Positions 9,507-19,354 of a DNA stretch of 64,000 bases are shown here, one piece after another. A program made the position numbers and the translations under genes. The DNA is from Adiantum capillus-veneris (Eukaryota; Streptophyta; Polypodiopsida; Polypodiales; Pteridaceae): positions 104,791,087-104,855,086 of the forward strand of contig CM043966.1 in the NCBI GenBank assembly GCA_014529385.2, read 5' to 3'. The stretch's first letter is position 1; every line of letters begins with the position of its first letter. Under the pieces are notes generated by a model. The model had not been told where the DNA came from. It made no database searches and saw only the letters and a program-made list of their open reading frames with translations.

Positions 9507-10948
9507 ACAACGTGAGTCTAGTCATATCTAGATAGCATTAGTTTCCTTTTGTCATAGCATATGTATCATGAGATGACGTTTATACGTCTTTTTGTAACTA
9601 TTGGAAAACCATGTATGTGTTTTCAATAATGACAATGGTGTTGTAACTATTACATTTGCAAAGTTTAACAATCAAGTGATTTTGCCTACGATGTGTACAA
9701 TTGTCATTGATTTACTTTCATCAATTTATCTTTATTCTGCAAACAATACTATGGATGATGGAGTTAATGGTTATATTGTCTTGTGGGTGACTACTTTGGG
9801 TCTATATCTAAGCTTTCACTTTCTTTCAAAGGTGAATTTAGGCTTATCTTGGATTCATTTAGGTTTGTGCTATATAGTGAGTGGCATAAAATGGTAACCA
9901 TCTTTTTGCAACATTTCTCAGCCTACTCAACGTCCTCTTCCTCATATGTATATATATTTTTCTACGCTATTAAGTTATCTAGAGTAAATTTTCTCTCTTC
10001 GTTTAACCTTTGTGGCGACACATACATTGTACTCTTCCCAAGAATGTCACCTTAGTCATATATTTATATTACAACCCTTTTCTTTTTGCTTTGTAAATAA
10101 AAGTAAGCATACAATAACCAACTATATACCCCCAAACTTTCTTACCTCTTGTGAATTAGTAGTAGAAAAATAATATATCCATCTTCCACCCCTTATAGAT
10201 AAATTCCCATGGAAATCAACTCTCCACTTGTATTTACCAAAGATTATGGTCCCTCTCTACAAGTCTTTTATGCCCCCTACATAGGTGGCCCAATATCTCT
10301 TAAGAATATACATATAGTTTCTCTCCTTTCAAAAAGACTCCAATTGTATATTCTTTTCACAAGCAAATAATATTGGGTCCTCCTCTATTTGTTTAAGCAT
10401 CATAGCCTTTTGAAAAAGCATGATTCCCCTTGGATGCATACAAGCAAAGGGCCCATACAAGAAGACTTTGAAGCAAAAGGTTCCCTAGCCTAGTGTGGAC
10501 CTTCCAAACCGAATTCCTTGGTGCATGGGCGTGAAGAATAGTCCAAATTCATATCAAACATGTTGAGAAGGTCAATTTTACCTTTTGAAGCATGTCATTC
10601 CGAGCTACAGGTAAAAAGTTATGGTCAAAATAGTGTAAATCTGTCAGATTCGCAGCAAAAGGGAACTGTAAATCAAGTAAATCAAGAGAGTGAGATCTTA
10701 TTTTTCCCCTACTCATCTTCTAGAAGAGCAATGAGTGTTCAAGGTCACTTGCATGTGATGGGACCAACCTAAAGATGCTTTCTAAATGCCAAGACAGACA
10801 AGTTGAGATACCCCGCAGGAGCCACCCGTAGGGCCTCATGGTGGGGCCCACCTACATTATGCACCCCTATGGAGCCTTCACGGTCTAAAATGATATTTTT
10901 GGTGAATAAATAGTCCCTTTTATGTCCAATATTCAATGAGTGGTCAAA
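9507..10948. other. Non-coding DNA, no gene or element end seen
   Basis: AT-rich sequence downstream of the CACTA genes. I searched it for the CACTA right terminus (a TAGTG end with GCGTCGC subterminal words) without success. The open frames here are short and hydrophobic and show no motif. Confidence 0.5.
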
Positions 10949-10950
10949 GA

Positions 10951-11020
10951 ACACTTAATTAGGTCTAATCACTTACTCTAATTAAGTGTAGCATAATCCC
11001 ACTCCTACACAACTATAAAT
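10951..11020 (+). promoter_or_regulatory. Inverted repeat followed by a TATA box (LTR-like promoter)
   Basis: ACACTTAATTA (10951-10961) is repeated in perfect inversion at 10979-10989. CTATAAATAG, a textbook plant TATA box, follows at about 11012-11021, and CA- and CT-rich leader sequence comes after it. This is the layout of a retrotransposon LTR promoter, but I found no LTR partner or PBS, so the parent element is unknown. Confidence 0.45.
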
Positions 11021-11021
11021 A

Positions 11022-11762
11022 GCCCCCCTTGGAGAGACTCAAGGACACACACACACCTACTCCATTGCTGCAAATAAGCTCCTCTAAGGTTAGGGAAGCC
11101 CTAATCTCTCTCTCCTCTTGTCTCCCTATCCATTTCCTAAGCTCGCTATCATAAGCGGCACCATAGAGAGAGCATCAATATGCTATTGCTACCATACTCT
11201 TGCAAACATTTCTCTTATCATACTCATCCCTAAATAAGGATTGTAGATTCTATATGAGAGCAAGGATATCAAGTTCAATGATCTATCTCATGGTTTGATC
11301 AACAAATTGTTGCAATTGGGGTGTCGTCGTCACACTTTTGCTCTAAACGCATGTAAAATTGGTAAGCCTATCTTGGCAGCTTTTCATATTTTGTGCTCAT
11401 TGGGTTGCTTGTTTGTTGAGAAAGTTTTTTGTGCACCATGGTGTCTATTTGCTTGGCTTCTCTCCTTATGTTGTGTGTAAGTAAGTCTTGGGGCTGCATA
11501 GATGGAGAAGAGCTCTCTATGCATGCCGCCTTATGTGTGTAAGTAGTCTCTTCTTTTGGGAAAGGAAAGGAGTTGTCAAGTATTTGTGCATTGTGGTGTT
11601 TTGAGTTTTGAGGTTTTGTGATTGCTTTTCTTAGAAGAATATGAGCACTAATATGGTGAAGGTCAATCTTTGCATGTGAGTTTGTGCAGCGTTCAAAGGG
11701 ATTGCTTAAGGAGTGTGTGTTGAATGGTTGAAGGGCATTTTGTGTTGAAGCACATAAGGAAG

Positions 11763-11765
<3 letters not shown>
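11022..11765. other. Non-coding leader-like DNA, no gene seen
   Basis: T/G-rich sequence downstream of the TATA box at 11014, without coding potential. It may be the transcribed part of an unidentified LTR element. Confidence 0.4.

Positions 11766-11768
<3 letters not shown>

Positions 11769-11840
<72 letters not shown>
11769..11840. repeat. (GT)n microsatellite
   Basis: About 36 uninterrupted GT units lie about 130 bases before the start of the copia A1 fragment. Histidine/threonine-rich frames on the opposite strand are artefacts of it. Confidence 0.97.
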
Positions 11841-11843
<3 letters not shown>

Positions 11844-12045
11844 GTTTGTTTTGGTTTCCTTCTTTCTCCATAAAAGAGGGTGGTGCCCCTAAGAAATATG
11901 CGTGTGTAGGGTCTCACGGAGTGGTTGTCTGGTGGGAGCCTTGAGTTGAGCCCCATCTCAAAAAATCCGCTCTCAATAGCACAGGTTGTTCCCGCTTCGT
12001 TGCTCCTATTTTCGGCCAGTTTTCACATCAAGTGCAGCATTTACC

Positions 12046-13554
12046 ATGGCTGACAACAACACAGATGTGTTCAAGATGTTTGTTGCTGAGGACAGGTTGG
12101 ATGGGGACAACTACCCTATGTGGGCTTATATGATGCAACCTGTTCTTGTGTCAAAAGGTGTCTGGAACATTGTGCAGGGCATTGATGTACGTCCTGGTTT
12201 TGAGGATGTAGGCGATGTTGAGGATGTTGTTGGTCTTGCTGCAAGAATTGCAGGTGTTAGAGTTGTTTTGAGTATGATAAATGAGTTATCACAACTAAGA
12301 TGTACCCAAAAGAGTACTTCTTTTCACTTTCCATGAAAGTAACTGGTTTATGTAGCTCATCAACAAACTATAAGTCCTTGAATTGTTATAAATCTTCATT
12401 AGTAAACAACCCCACCATAACTAGTGCTCAAGGTTGAGAACACGACTTTAACATAAAGAGACTAAACCTACTTGCAAACATGTTTTATCTTATGGTAAGC
12501 AAACTCCAAGTAGAATGATACATGATTTCTAATAGGATTGCTTTGTGCTAGTGTATGCACTTCTAACTGGACTACCTCTTGAGGTGCATAATAGGCTGGT
12601 TCTTCCATGGTAGTTTGCAACCAAATATACCATTCTTCCTTGGCTACCACATTTGATAAACTAGCCTTGTTATTGGGCATAACCAGCACTACAACTTGAT
12701 CTTCCACTTGTCCTTCAAGAAGAACTTTCCTTGCTAGTGTCAAGGATATCAATGAGCAGCTTATTTCTGCAGTTGAAGTCATTTCAGATAGTTCCCTTGT
12801 GCAGACTGTTCTTGATGCCTTACCAGATTCCTACCAGACTTTTGCTAGTACTTGGAGACTTATGACCCAAGCAAATCCAAAAGTTGTCAAGTTTGATGCA
12901 TTATGCACATTGCTGTTGCAAGAGTCACTTTCCAGAAAAAACAGGACTAGGCAGTGTGCAGTTGAACAGGCTTTTATTGCTTCTCAAGGAAAGGGTGTAA
13001 CAGTAATGCAGCCACTTCTTACGGTTCTGCTGCGAGTAGCAAAAATTATGTTCCTAATGCTTCTGCTGGCAGCAATTCGTCTGGAAATTATGGTGATAAG
13101 GGCAAAAAGAAGATGCGTTGCCATTATTGTAAATCCAATGATCACTTGATCAAGTCGTGTCCTAAGTTGAAGGCCAAAGAGGCTAAGAAGAAAGAGGGTG
13201 GTTCCACTGCAAATGTTGGTTCCACTACAAATGCAGCCATTGTTGAGTCTTCTGTAAAAGGAGATCGTGTTGCTGATGTTGATGCAGAATGGGCTTTTAG
13301 CGCAGAGTGCACTTTCAATCCTGCTGTCCATGATGCATGCTTGTCAGTTGCTACAGATTCACATGTGTGGTATTTTGACAGTGGTGCTACAAAGCACATT
13401 ACCTCACATCGTGAATTGTTTACCTCTCTCGAGTCTATCCTTCATGGTAATTCAGTCACTTGTGCCAAAAACGCCTCTTATCCAGTTCAGGGAGTTGGAA
13501 GATTGTGCTCACTGCTGCTAATGGCAGTTCCTTCACACTTGTTGATGCACTTTA
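12046..13554 (+). pseudogene. Copia A1 gag and protease, disrupted
   Basis: The ATG at 12046 begins MADNNTDVFKMF, followed by LDGDNYPMWAYMM, the copia gag N-terminus. From about 12272 to 12728 the expected gag sequence is replaced by unrelated DNA. Gag resumes near 12729 (VLDALPDSYQTFASTWRLMT) and then, in shifting frames, gives a CCHC zinc knuckle (CHYCKSNDHLIKSC, near 13116) and the protease motif WYFDSGATKHIT (near 13372). A frame change lies between 12960 and 13110. The gene then runs into copia B at 13555. The product would have been capsid-like protein and an aspartic protease; no functional protein is possible. Confidence 0.85.
12272..12728. other. Foreign segment replacing part of copia A1 gag
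   Basis: Compared with copia A3, about 220 bases of gag are missing here and about 457 unrelated bases take their place. The minus strand has an 80-odd residue open stretch from about 12730 down to 12468, with no motif I recognise. Its origin is unknown; it may be filler DNA from double-strand break repair or a fragment of another element. Confidence 0.6.
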
Positions 13555-13748
13555 TGAAGGAGTACGAGCGGAAGTGCGACGCGAGAGAGAGAGTGCGAGA
13601 AGAAGAGCACGACGATATGGTGAACTCGCTCTACTGTAATGTGTAGAGCATAGTGAGTTCTTATTAGGTTTTTACAAAAGAATGTGTGTACATACCTGGC
13701 GGCCCGCCCACTTACCTGGGCAACCACATTGGGCTTTATACCCCAACA
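13555..13748 (-). repeat. Copia B 3' LTR
   Basis: 194-bp direct repeat of 18911-19102, with TG…CA ends. The element lies on the minus strand, so this is its 3' LTR. The purine-rich AAATGGGAGGT (minus strand, 13749-13760) next to it is the polypurine tract. Confidence 0.95.
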
Positions 13749-13848
13749 ACCTCCCATTTAAAGTCCAATGTGGTACTTTAAGTGTGAGAGAAGCTACTAT
13801 ACAAGCTAATATACAAGAGATGTAGAGAAGTGATGCACTACCCTACAC

Positions 13849-16800
13849 CTAACTGCTTGCAAAATGCGCAAAGCTCTCTGAGGGAAGTCCTTTTGTAAGT
13901 AGATCAGTAGGATTTTCTGTGGTGTGAACTTTGACAAGCTGAAGTTGCTTATCCTCGAGCATTTCCCTGATGAAAAAATACTTCACATCCACATGCTTTG
14001 TCTTTGAGTGATAAACTGGATTGCGAGCCAATTGTATAGCACTTTGACTATCACAATATAATACACGCATCTCTTCTTTGATTCCCAAATCTGTTACTAG
14101 TCGATTAAGCCAAATTGATTCTTTGCATGCCTCTGATGCTGCAACATATTCCGCCTCTGTAGTAGACTGAGTAACACAATCTTGTAATCTAGAACGCCAT
14201 GATACTGCTCCACCAGCCAATGTAAAGACATACCCTGACGTAGACCTTCGGTTGTCTAAGTCACCTGCATAATCTGAGTCTGTAAAACCCTTTACACTTA
14301 GCTCCTGACTCCCATAGCATATACGCATACTCTTTGTAGCTTTCAGGTATCTCAATATTCCTTTCACTGCCTCCCAATGTTTCTTGCCTGGGTTTGACAT
14401 GTATCGACTTACTACTCCCATTGCAAATGCAATGTCTGGGCGAGTAGCAATCATTGCATACATCAAACTACCCACTGCAGACGCATATGGAATCTTATCC
14501 ATTTTAGCCTGTTCTTCCTCACACACAGGACAATCTTGTTTGCTAAGTTTCACATATGGTGGCAATGGAACACTCAGTGCCTTTCCCTTCTCCATATTGA
14601 AACGTTGCAAAACCTTGTCAATATACTCTGTTTGAGATAACCAAATCAACTTCTTTGATCTGTCTCTCTCAATGCGCATACCAAGTATATGACTTGCCTC
14701 ACCCATGTCTTTCATGTCAAACGATTTTGCCATCTTTGACTTCAAAGCTGAAATTTCTTCCAAGTGCTTGCCAACAATCAACATGTCATCCACATACAAA
14801 ATAAGGATCAGCCAACTGCCATCCTTAGCCTTCTTTGTATATAGACAGTGATCGAACTCACTACGTTTGTAGCCTTGAGAAAGCATAAACTTGTGGAATT
14901 TATGGTACCATGCTCTCGGTGATTGTTTTAAGCCATAAAGACTCTTTAACAACTGGCATACCCAATCTTCCTTGCCTTTCTCAACAAACCCTTCTGGTTG
15001 CTGCATGTAAATTTCCACATCTAAATCACCATGCAAGAACGCTGTCTTGACATCCATTTGGTGCAACACCAAATCTAATATGGCAACCAATGCAAGAAAG
15101 CATCTCAATGTAGTCATCTTGACCACCGGAGAGAAGACTTCATCAAAGTCAATGCCTTGTTCTTGCTTAAAGCCCTTGGCAACAAGCCTTGCTTTGTACT
15201 TTGGCTGACTATCATGTGCGGTGATCTTATACCTGTAAACCCATTTACAAGGTAGAGCCTTTTTGCCCTGTGGTAATTTAACTAGCTTCCATGTCTTGTT
15301 TTTATGCAGAGCTGTCATCTCTGACTGCATGGCCAATTGCCAATTCCCGGAGTCCTTCATTTGCACTGCTTCCTTGTAACATGAAGGCTCATTGCAATCA
15401 GTCAACATGACATAGTTCATAGATGGAACAAACCTATCAGGAGGTCGCGTGACACGTCCAGATCTATGCACAATAGGTGGCTTAGGCTCAGCCACAACCT
15501 GTGGTTCCACTCTATCCTGTCCTTGCTCCTCTTGAGCCCTGACAATTTGTCTTGCACGTGCAAGTCCATCTTCTTGGAAGACAACTCTTCTAATCTCCTC
15601 AACCCTCTCTGGTTTAGAATGATATTTGGATTCATTAAAGTGAACATCATTGCTGCGGACAACCTTTCTGGATTCGGGATCCCAAAGTCTGTACCCCATC
15701 TCACCAGAATTACCATAGCCTAGAAAGATGCACTTTCTACTCTTTGGCTCAAGTTTGTTCCTAAATTCCTTTGGAACGTGAGTATATGCCTCACAGCCAA
15801 ATACTCTGAGATGCTTGTATGAGGGCATTTTGCCTGACCATACCATCTCTGGCACTAAATCCTTCTGCAAAACCTTGCTAGGAGATCTATTTACAAGATG
15901 AACAGTTGTATATACAGCTTCAGCCCAAAACCCATTTGGCAGTTGTGCATTAGACAACATACTTCTGACCTTCTCTTGTATGGTCCTATTCATCCTCTCA
16001 GCAACACCATTTTGAGGAGGATTGTAAGGAGCGGTAAGTTCACGTTTTATACCTTTTGACTCACAAAAGTCCTGAAAGGCCTTTGAAACATACTCTCCAC
16101 CATTGTCAGTGCGTAAGCATTTAAGCTTCTTGCCACTCTGATTCTCCACAAGTGTCACAAACGTTTTGAAAACACTAAACGCTTCATCCTTGTGCTTGAG
16201 AAAGTAAACCCATACTTTCCTCGAGTAATCATCTATAAATGTCATAAAGTAAGAAGCTCCCCCTAGAGATAGGTTAGGCATAGGTCCACAAAAATCACTA
16301 TGAACAAGTGCCAACTGTGTATCTCTTCTACTGCTTCTATGCTTATGTGGCTGTTGTGTTTGCTTACCATACAGACAATGTTCATAGAATTCAAAATCAT
16401 TAAATGAAAAGCCATCCAAATAACCAGAACGAGACAAGATTTCCATTCCCTTCTTGGACATATGTCCTAACCGGCTATGCCACAAAGAAACGTTCGGCTG
16501 CTTGGTTACATTGATTACATTTTTAGAGACATTTGATACATAAATCATGTAAAGTCCTCCAGACTTTACTCCATGTGCTACTGTAATAGAACCCTTGGAT
16601 ATCTTCCACATGTTCTGTCCAAAAGTGGTGACGTAGCCAGCATCATCAAGTAAACCTGTGCTGATCAAGCTCTTTGTAATTGCGGGAACATGTCTCACAT
16701 TCTTCAGCGTGAAAGAAGAGCCATTCTGAAACTTCAATTGAACATCTCCAACGCCTAAGATCTCGCATGTCTGCCCATTGCCTAGCCGAACATGATCTTT

Positions 16801-17754
16801 AGTGGTCACATAAGAGGTAAACCACTCCTTGTTTGGAGACACATGAAGTGATGCCCCTGAGTCTATAATCCAGTCACTCAGTGCATTTCCATCAGATGCT
16901 GTAAGAAGAGATGAGTCCATTGTATTCTTCAAGAAGTAGATGTCTCCTGACACTAGACTGTCATCCTCTGCAACAGTGTTTGTCACATTTATTTCTTGAA
17001 TCTTCACTGAGGACTTGTTCTTCTCACCATGGTCTTCAGCTTTCTCTTTGCCTTTTTCTGCTTTCCATTCTCTGCAGTCTCTTTTCATGTGACCCTTCTT
17101 GCCACAATGGTAGCATTCTATGTCACTCTTGCCTTTAGCACTGCGCGACTTGCTACGAGACTGATTCCTCTTTCCACCTTTGTACTTTTGTTTGGTCCTT
17201 CCCCTGACAACTAAGGCTGTTCCTTTGCCTTTGTCCATTGTCTTTCTATTGGTTTCTTCAGTAAGCAGACTTCCTTCTACACCTGCTATGTTCAAACCAT
17301 CTGGAGGTACAGAATTACTCAAAGCTGTGCGAAAAGTGTCCCAACTTTTCGGCAATGTGATCAACAGGAACATAGCTCTAACAGGTTCATCAAACTTGAC
17401 ACCTTGAGGTGACAACTGACTATAGATTGTGTTGAATTCATTCAAATGATTGGACATAGGTGTCCCTTCTTTCATCTTCAAGTCAACAAGCTTCTTAAGC
17501 CAGTATACCTGTGAAGCTGCACTCTGCTTCTCATAAAGATCACTCAGCTTTAACCATGCTTGATAAGCCGACATCTCGTCTACTACATTGAAGTCAACGC
17601 TTTCTGCCAAAGTCAGCATAATGGTAGAAAGTGCCAATTCATCCATTTCACTCCATTCATCTTCGTCCATATCTTCTGGTTTTATCCCCTTGAGCTTTAT
17701 AGGTTTTATCTGCTTCTTTTGTACCAACACGTGCCAAATCTGCTTCTTCCACAA
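13849..17754 (-). CDS. Copia B gag-pol polyprotein
   Basis: A single uninterrupted frame of about 1300 codons in the copia domain order. Gag comes first, with UBN2-like sequence around YQAWLKLSDLYEKQ. Then the CCHC knuckle CYHCGKKGHMKRDC (about residues 214-227), aspartic protease WIIDSGASLHVS (about 294-305), a GAG-pre-integrase HSRLGHMSKKGME, and integrase with HSDFCGPM and a DDE core (FIDDYSRKVW, RTDNGGEYVS). Reverse transcriptase (YVDDMLIVGK) and RNase H (STTEAEYVAASEACKES, HSKTKHVDVKYFF) follow. All catalytic signatures I can check are present. The frame is open upstream to 17814 (IKKLDGTNFPLW) but has no in-frame ATG. The likely start codon at 17812-17810 is out of frame by one base, so the element appears disabled only at its very start. 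Confidence 0.95.
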   Translation of the reverse strand: MWKKQIWHVLVQKKQIKPIKLKGIKPEDMDEDEWSEMDELALSTIMLTLAESVDFNVVDEMSAYQAWLKLSDLYEKQSAASQVYWLKKLVDLKMKEGTPMSNHLNEFNTIYSQLSPQGVKFDEPVRAMFLLITLPKSWDTFRTALSNSVPPDGLNIAGVEGSLLTEETNRKTMDKGKGTALVVRGRTKQKYKGGKRNQSRSKSRSAKGKSDIECYHCGKKGHMKRDCREWKAEKGKEKAEDHGEKNKSSVKIQEINVTNTVAEDDSLVSGDIYFLKNTMDSSLLTASDGNALSDWIIDSGASLHVSPNKEWFTSYVTTKDHVRLGNGQTCEILGVGDVQLKFQNGSSFTLKNVRHVPAITKSLISTGLLDDAGYVTTFGQNMWKISKGSITVAHGVKSGGLYMIYVSNVSKNVINVTKQPNVSLWHSRLGHMSKKGMEILSRSGYLDGFSFNDFEFYEHCLYGKQTQQPHKHRSSRRDTQLALVHSDFCGPMPNLSLGGASYFMTFIDDYSRKVWVYFLKHKDEAFSVFKTFVTLVENQSGKKLKCLRTDNGGEYVSKAFQDFCESKGIKRELTAPYNPPQNGVAERMNRTIQEKVRSMLSNAQLPNGFWAEAVYTTVHLVNRSPSKVLQKDLVPEMVWSGKMPSYKHLRVFGCEAYTHVPKEFRNKLEPKSRKCIFLGYGNSGEMGYRLWDPESRKVVRSNDVHFNESKYHSKPERVEEIRRVVFQEDGLARARQIVRAQEEQGQDRVEPQVVAEPKPPIVHRSGRVTRPPDRFVPSMNYVMLTDCNEPSCYKEAVQMKDSGNWQLAMQSEMTALHKNKTWKLVKLPQGKKALPCKWVYRYKITAHDSQPKYKARLVAKGFKQEQGIDFDEVFSPVVKMTTLRCFLALVAILDLVLHQMDVKTAFLHGDLDVEIYMQQPEGFVEKGKEDWVCQLLKSLYGLKQSPRAWYHKFHKFMLSQGYKRSEFDHCLYTKKAKDGSWLILILYVDDMLIVGKHLEEISALKSKMAKSFDMKDMGEASHILGMRIERDRSKKLIWLSQTEYIDKVLQRFNMEKGKALSVPLPPYVKLSKQDCPVCEEEQAKMDKIPYASAVGSLMYAMIATRPDIAFAMGVVSRYMSNPGKKHWEAVKGILRYLKATKSMRICYGSQELSVKGFTDSDYAGDLDNRRSTSGYVFTLAGGAVSWRSRLQDCVTQSTTEAEYVAASEACKESIWLNRLVTDLGIKEEMRVLYCDSQSAIQLARNPVYHSKTKHVDVKYFFIREMLEDKQLQLVKVHTTENPTDLLTKGLPSESFAHFASS

Positions 17755-18896
17755 TGGGAAATTGGTTCCATCCAGCTTCTTGATATTGTAAAGAGCAGTG
17801 TCCTCCAGCCATAGCTACGCTTCACAGTAGTTTACTTTCCTGGGAAAAATTCGGCAGAGTTTCCCTTGTAAACTGACCTCTGAACCAATATCAACCTTTC
17901 AAATGAACCAAGAAAGCTTCAGATTCTGCAGAAATTTTGGCAGAGTCTCCTTTGTAAAATGGCTCTGGTGTACTAAAAACAGACCAAAAAATAGCTCAAA
18001 AAACCATTGTCTCTCTAACACTGTAAGCTGTGGGTAAACCTGTCCTGCACCTGTACTGTCTCTGACTGTCCTGTCACTGTCCTGTAAGCATAGACTGCGA
18101 CAATGCCTCAACGGCAGTAAAGCAAAGATGCAATCCCAACTGTCTAACTCACAGTCAATACATCCTAGCTGCCTATCTAAGGGTGCTCGAGGGATCGCTC
18201 CAAGACCTGTATCACCGAAAGGATCTCAACATTCGAGAATCCCCCAGCTCAATAAAACCTCACTCAACCCTCAACAAAGGCTGCAGTAAATTTGACAGTA
18301 CATAGACTTCCCACAAAGTCATACATCCACAAATTTCCCACTGTATGATGTAACCGCTGCGGCAGTTGTTTGCTGCGTGACTCACAGCCAGCAAACCCTC
18401 AACAGACATACATCATCTCTGACAATACATCCCATGTGGAAGTACCTGCAATGTCAGGATGAAATCTGGAATATCAAGCAGCAAACACAAGCTACCTGAT
18501 GAACTAGTGGATGTCGCCTACAGTCTGTGTGTAGATGCGCCCGTGTCGTATATGACACACCTCCAAGAACTGTGAGTCGTCCTTCGATGTGTAGACAGCC
18601 ACAAATCAACACTCTGGGAGTGTCGATATCCTCAGCACCTGCAGTCGTAGGCCGAAAACCCCAAATTTGCAGAGTCGGATCTGCACCCGCTGAGACCACG
18701 TAGTCGAAAATGGCCTACGCAGAACTTTGTCGAAGCCGAACGGTGACCGAGATGACCTCAGAATGAAATTCTGAGCACACCAAGCCTTAAGGGCTCTACC
18801 ACAAGATTTGGGGCCGTGTCTTTGCCTGTCGAATTTCACTCCCATCTGAGCTGGTGACTCTAGCCTCCTGCAGTGCTGCCCCGAGCCTCGATCTGA
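17755..18896 (-). other. Copia B untranslated leader
   Basis: About 1.1 kb between the primer-binding site and the polyprotein, without coding potential. A direct repeat of 'cagagtttcccttgtaaa' type sequence is seen near 17851 and 17941. The minus-strand ATG at 17812 is the expected initiator but is separated from the long frame by a one-base shift. Confidence 0.7.
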
Positions 18897-18908
18897 GCTC
18901 TGATACCA
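18897..18908 (-). other. Copia B primer-binding site
   Basis: On the minus strand this reads TGGTATCAGAGC, complementary to the 3' end of initiator methionine tRNA, the standard copia primer. It starts two bases inside the 5' LTR. Confidence 0.95.
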
Positions 18909-18910
18909 GT

Positions 18911-19102
18911 TGAAGGAGTACGTGCGGAAGTGCGACGCGAGAGAGAGTGCGAGAAGAATAGCACGACGATATGGTGAACTCGCTCTACTGTAATGTGTAG
19001 AGCATAGTGAGTTCTTATTAGGTTTTTACAAAAGAATATGTGTACCTACCTGGCGGCCCGCCCACTTACCTGGGCGACCACATTGGGCTTTATACCCCAA
19101 CA
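18911..19102 (-). repeat. Copia B 5' LTR
   Basis: 192-bp partner of 13555-13748. It is followed by the target duplication CTTTA and the continuation of copia A1. Confidence 0.95.
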
Positions 19103-19354
19103 CTTTATGTACCTGGGATCAAGAAGAATCTCTTGTCTGTATCCGCACTTGCTAGACTTGGACTGTAGTCAAATTTGTGGATGACAGATGTACAGTTCAT
19201 GATCTCAGTTTTGGTGATGAAATTGTTGCATCTGGCCTTTTGTGCCGTGGGCTGTATAAGCTCACTTTGTATGACAAGTGTGGACAAATTTTGCAAATGC
19301 TGTTGCAGATTCAAGGGCTATTTCAGATGCAAAACTTTGGCATGCACGTTGTAG
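19103..19354 (+). pseudogene. Copia A1, continuation of the protease/integrase junction
   Basis: Reads ALYVPGIKKNLLSVSALARL and onward in agreement with A3 (62928-63180), with a one-base loss near 19162. It ends abruptly at about 19354 where minus-strand gypsy-like sequence starts. Confidence 0.85.

Larger units (their letters stand above)
2455..9510 (+). mobile_element. CACTA (En/Spm-like) DNA transposon, left end present, right end not found
   Basis: The proposed left terminus at 2455 reads CACTACAAGAGG, the canonical start of plant CACTA elements. The word TAGCGACGC follows twice (near 2478 and 2541), as expected of subterminal transposase-binding repeats. Inside lie the two genes typical of the superfamily in the usual order: a TNP2 transposase (4684-7859, broken) and a TNPA-like gene (8244-9506). 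The leader between 2.6 and 4.6 kb is swollen by microsatellites and SINE-like units. I looked for the matching end (…TTGTAGTG preceded by GCGTCGCTA) downstream and did not find it, so the end given here is only the end of the second gene. The element is either truncated or its right end is strongly diverged. Confidence 0.75.
13555..19102 (-). mobile_element. Ty1/copia element B, nearly intact, inserted in copia A1
   Basis: A complete 5548-bp element. LTRs of 194 bp (13555-13748) and 192 bp (18911-19102) both begin TGAAGGAG and end CCCCAACA. They differ at five substitutions and one 2-bp step in a GA tract, so insertion was recent. The target duplication CTTTA flanks both sides (13550-13554, 19103-19107), and A3 shows the uninterrupted site. 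On the minus strand, the 5' LTR at the right is followed by a PBS, a 1.1 kb leader and one long polyprotein frame (17754-13849). A polypurine tract then abuts the left LTR. Confidence 0.97.

Noticed and set aside
9601-10055. Hydrophobic frames of 90-98 codons
   Set aside because: T-rich DNA gives such frames by chance, and no signal peptide context, splice sites or family features were seen.
12468-12782. 104-codon minus-strand frame in copia A1
   Set aside because: It spans the border of the foreign block and copia gag, so it cannot be one ancestral gene.
14384-17814. Plus-strand open frames within copia B
   Set aside because: They are shadows of the 1300-codon minus-strand polyprotein.
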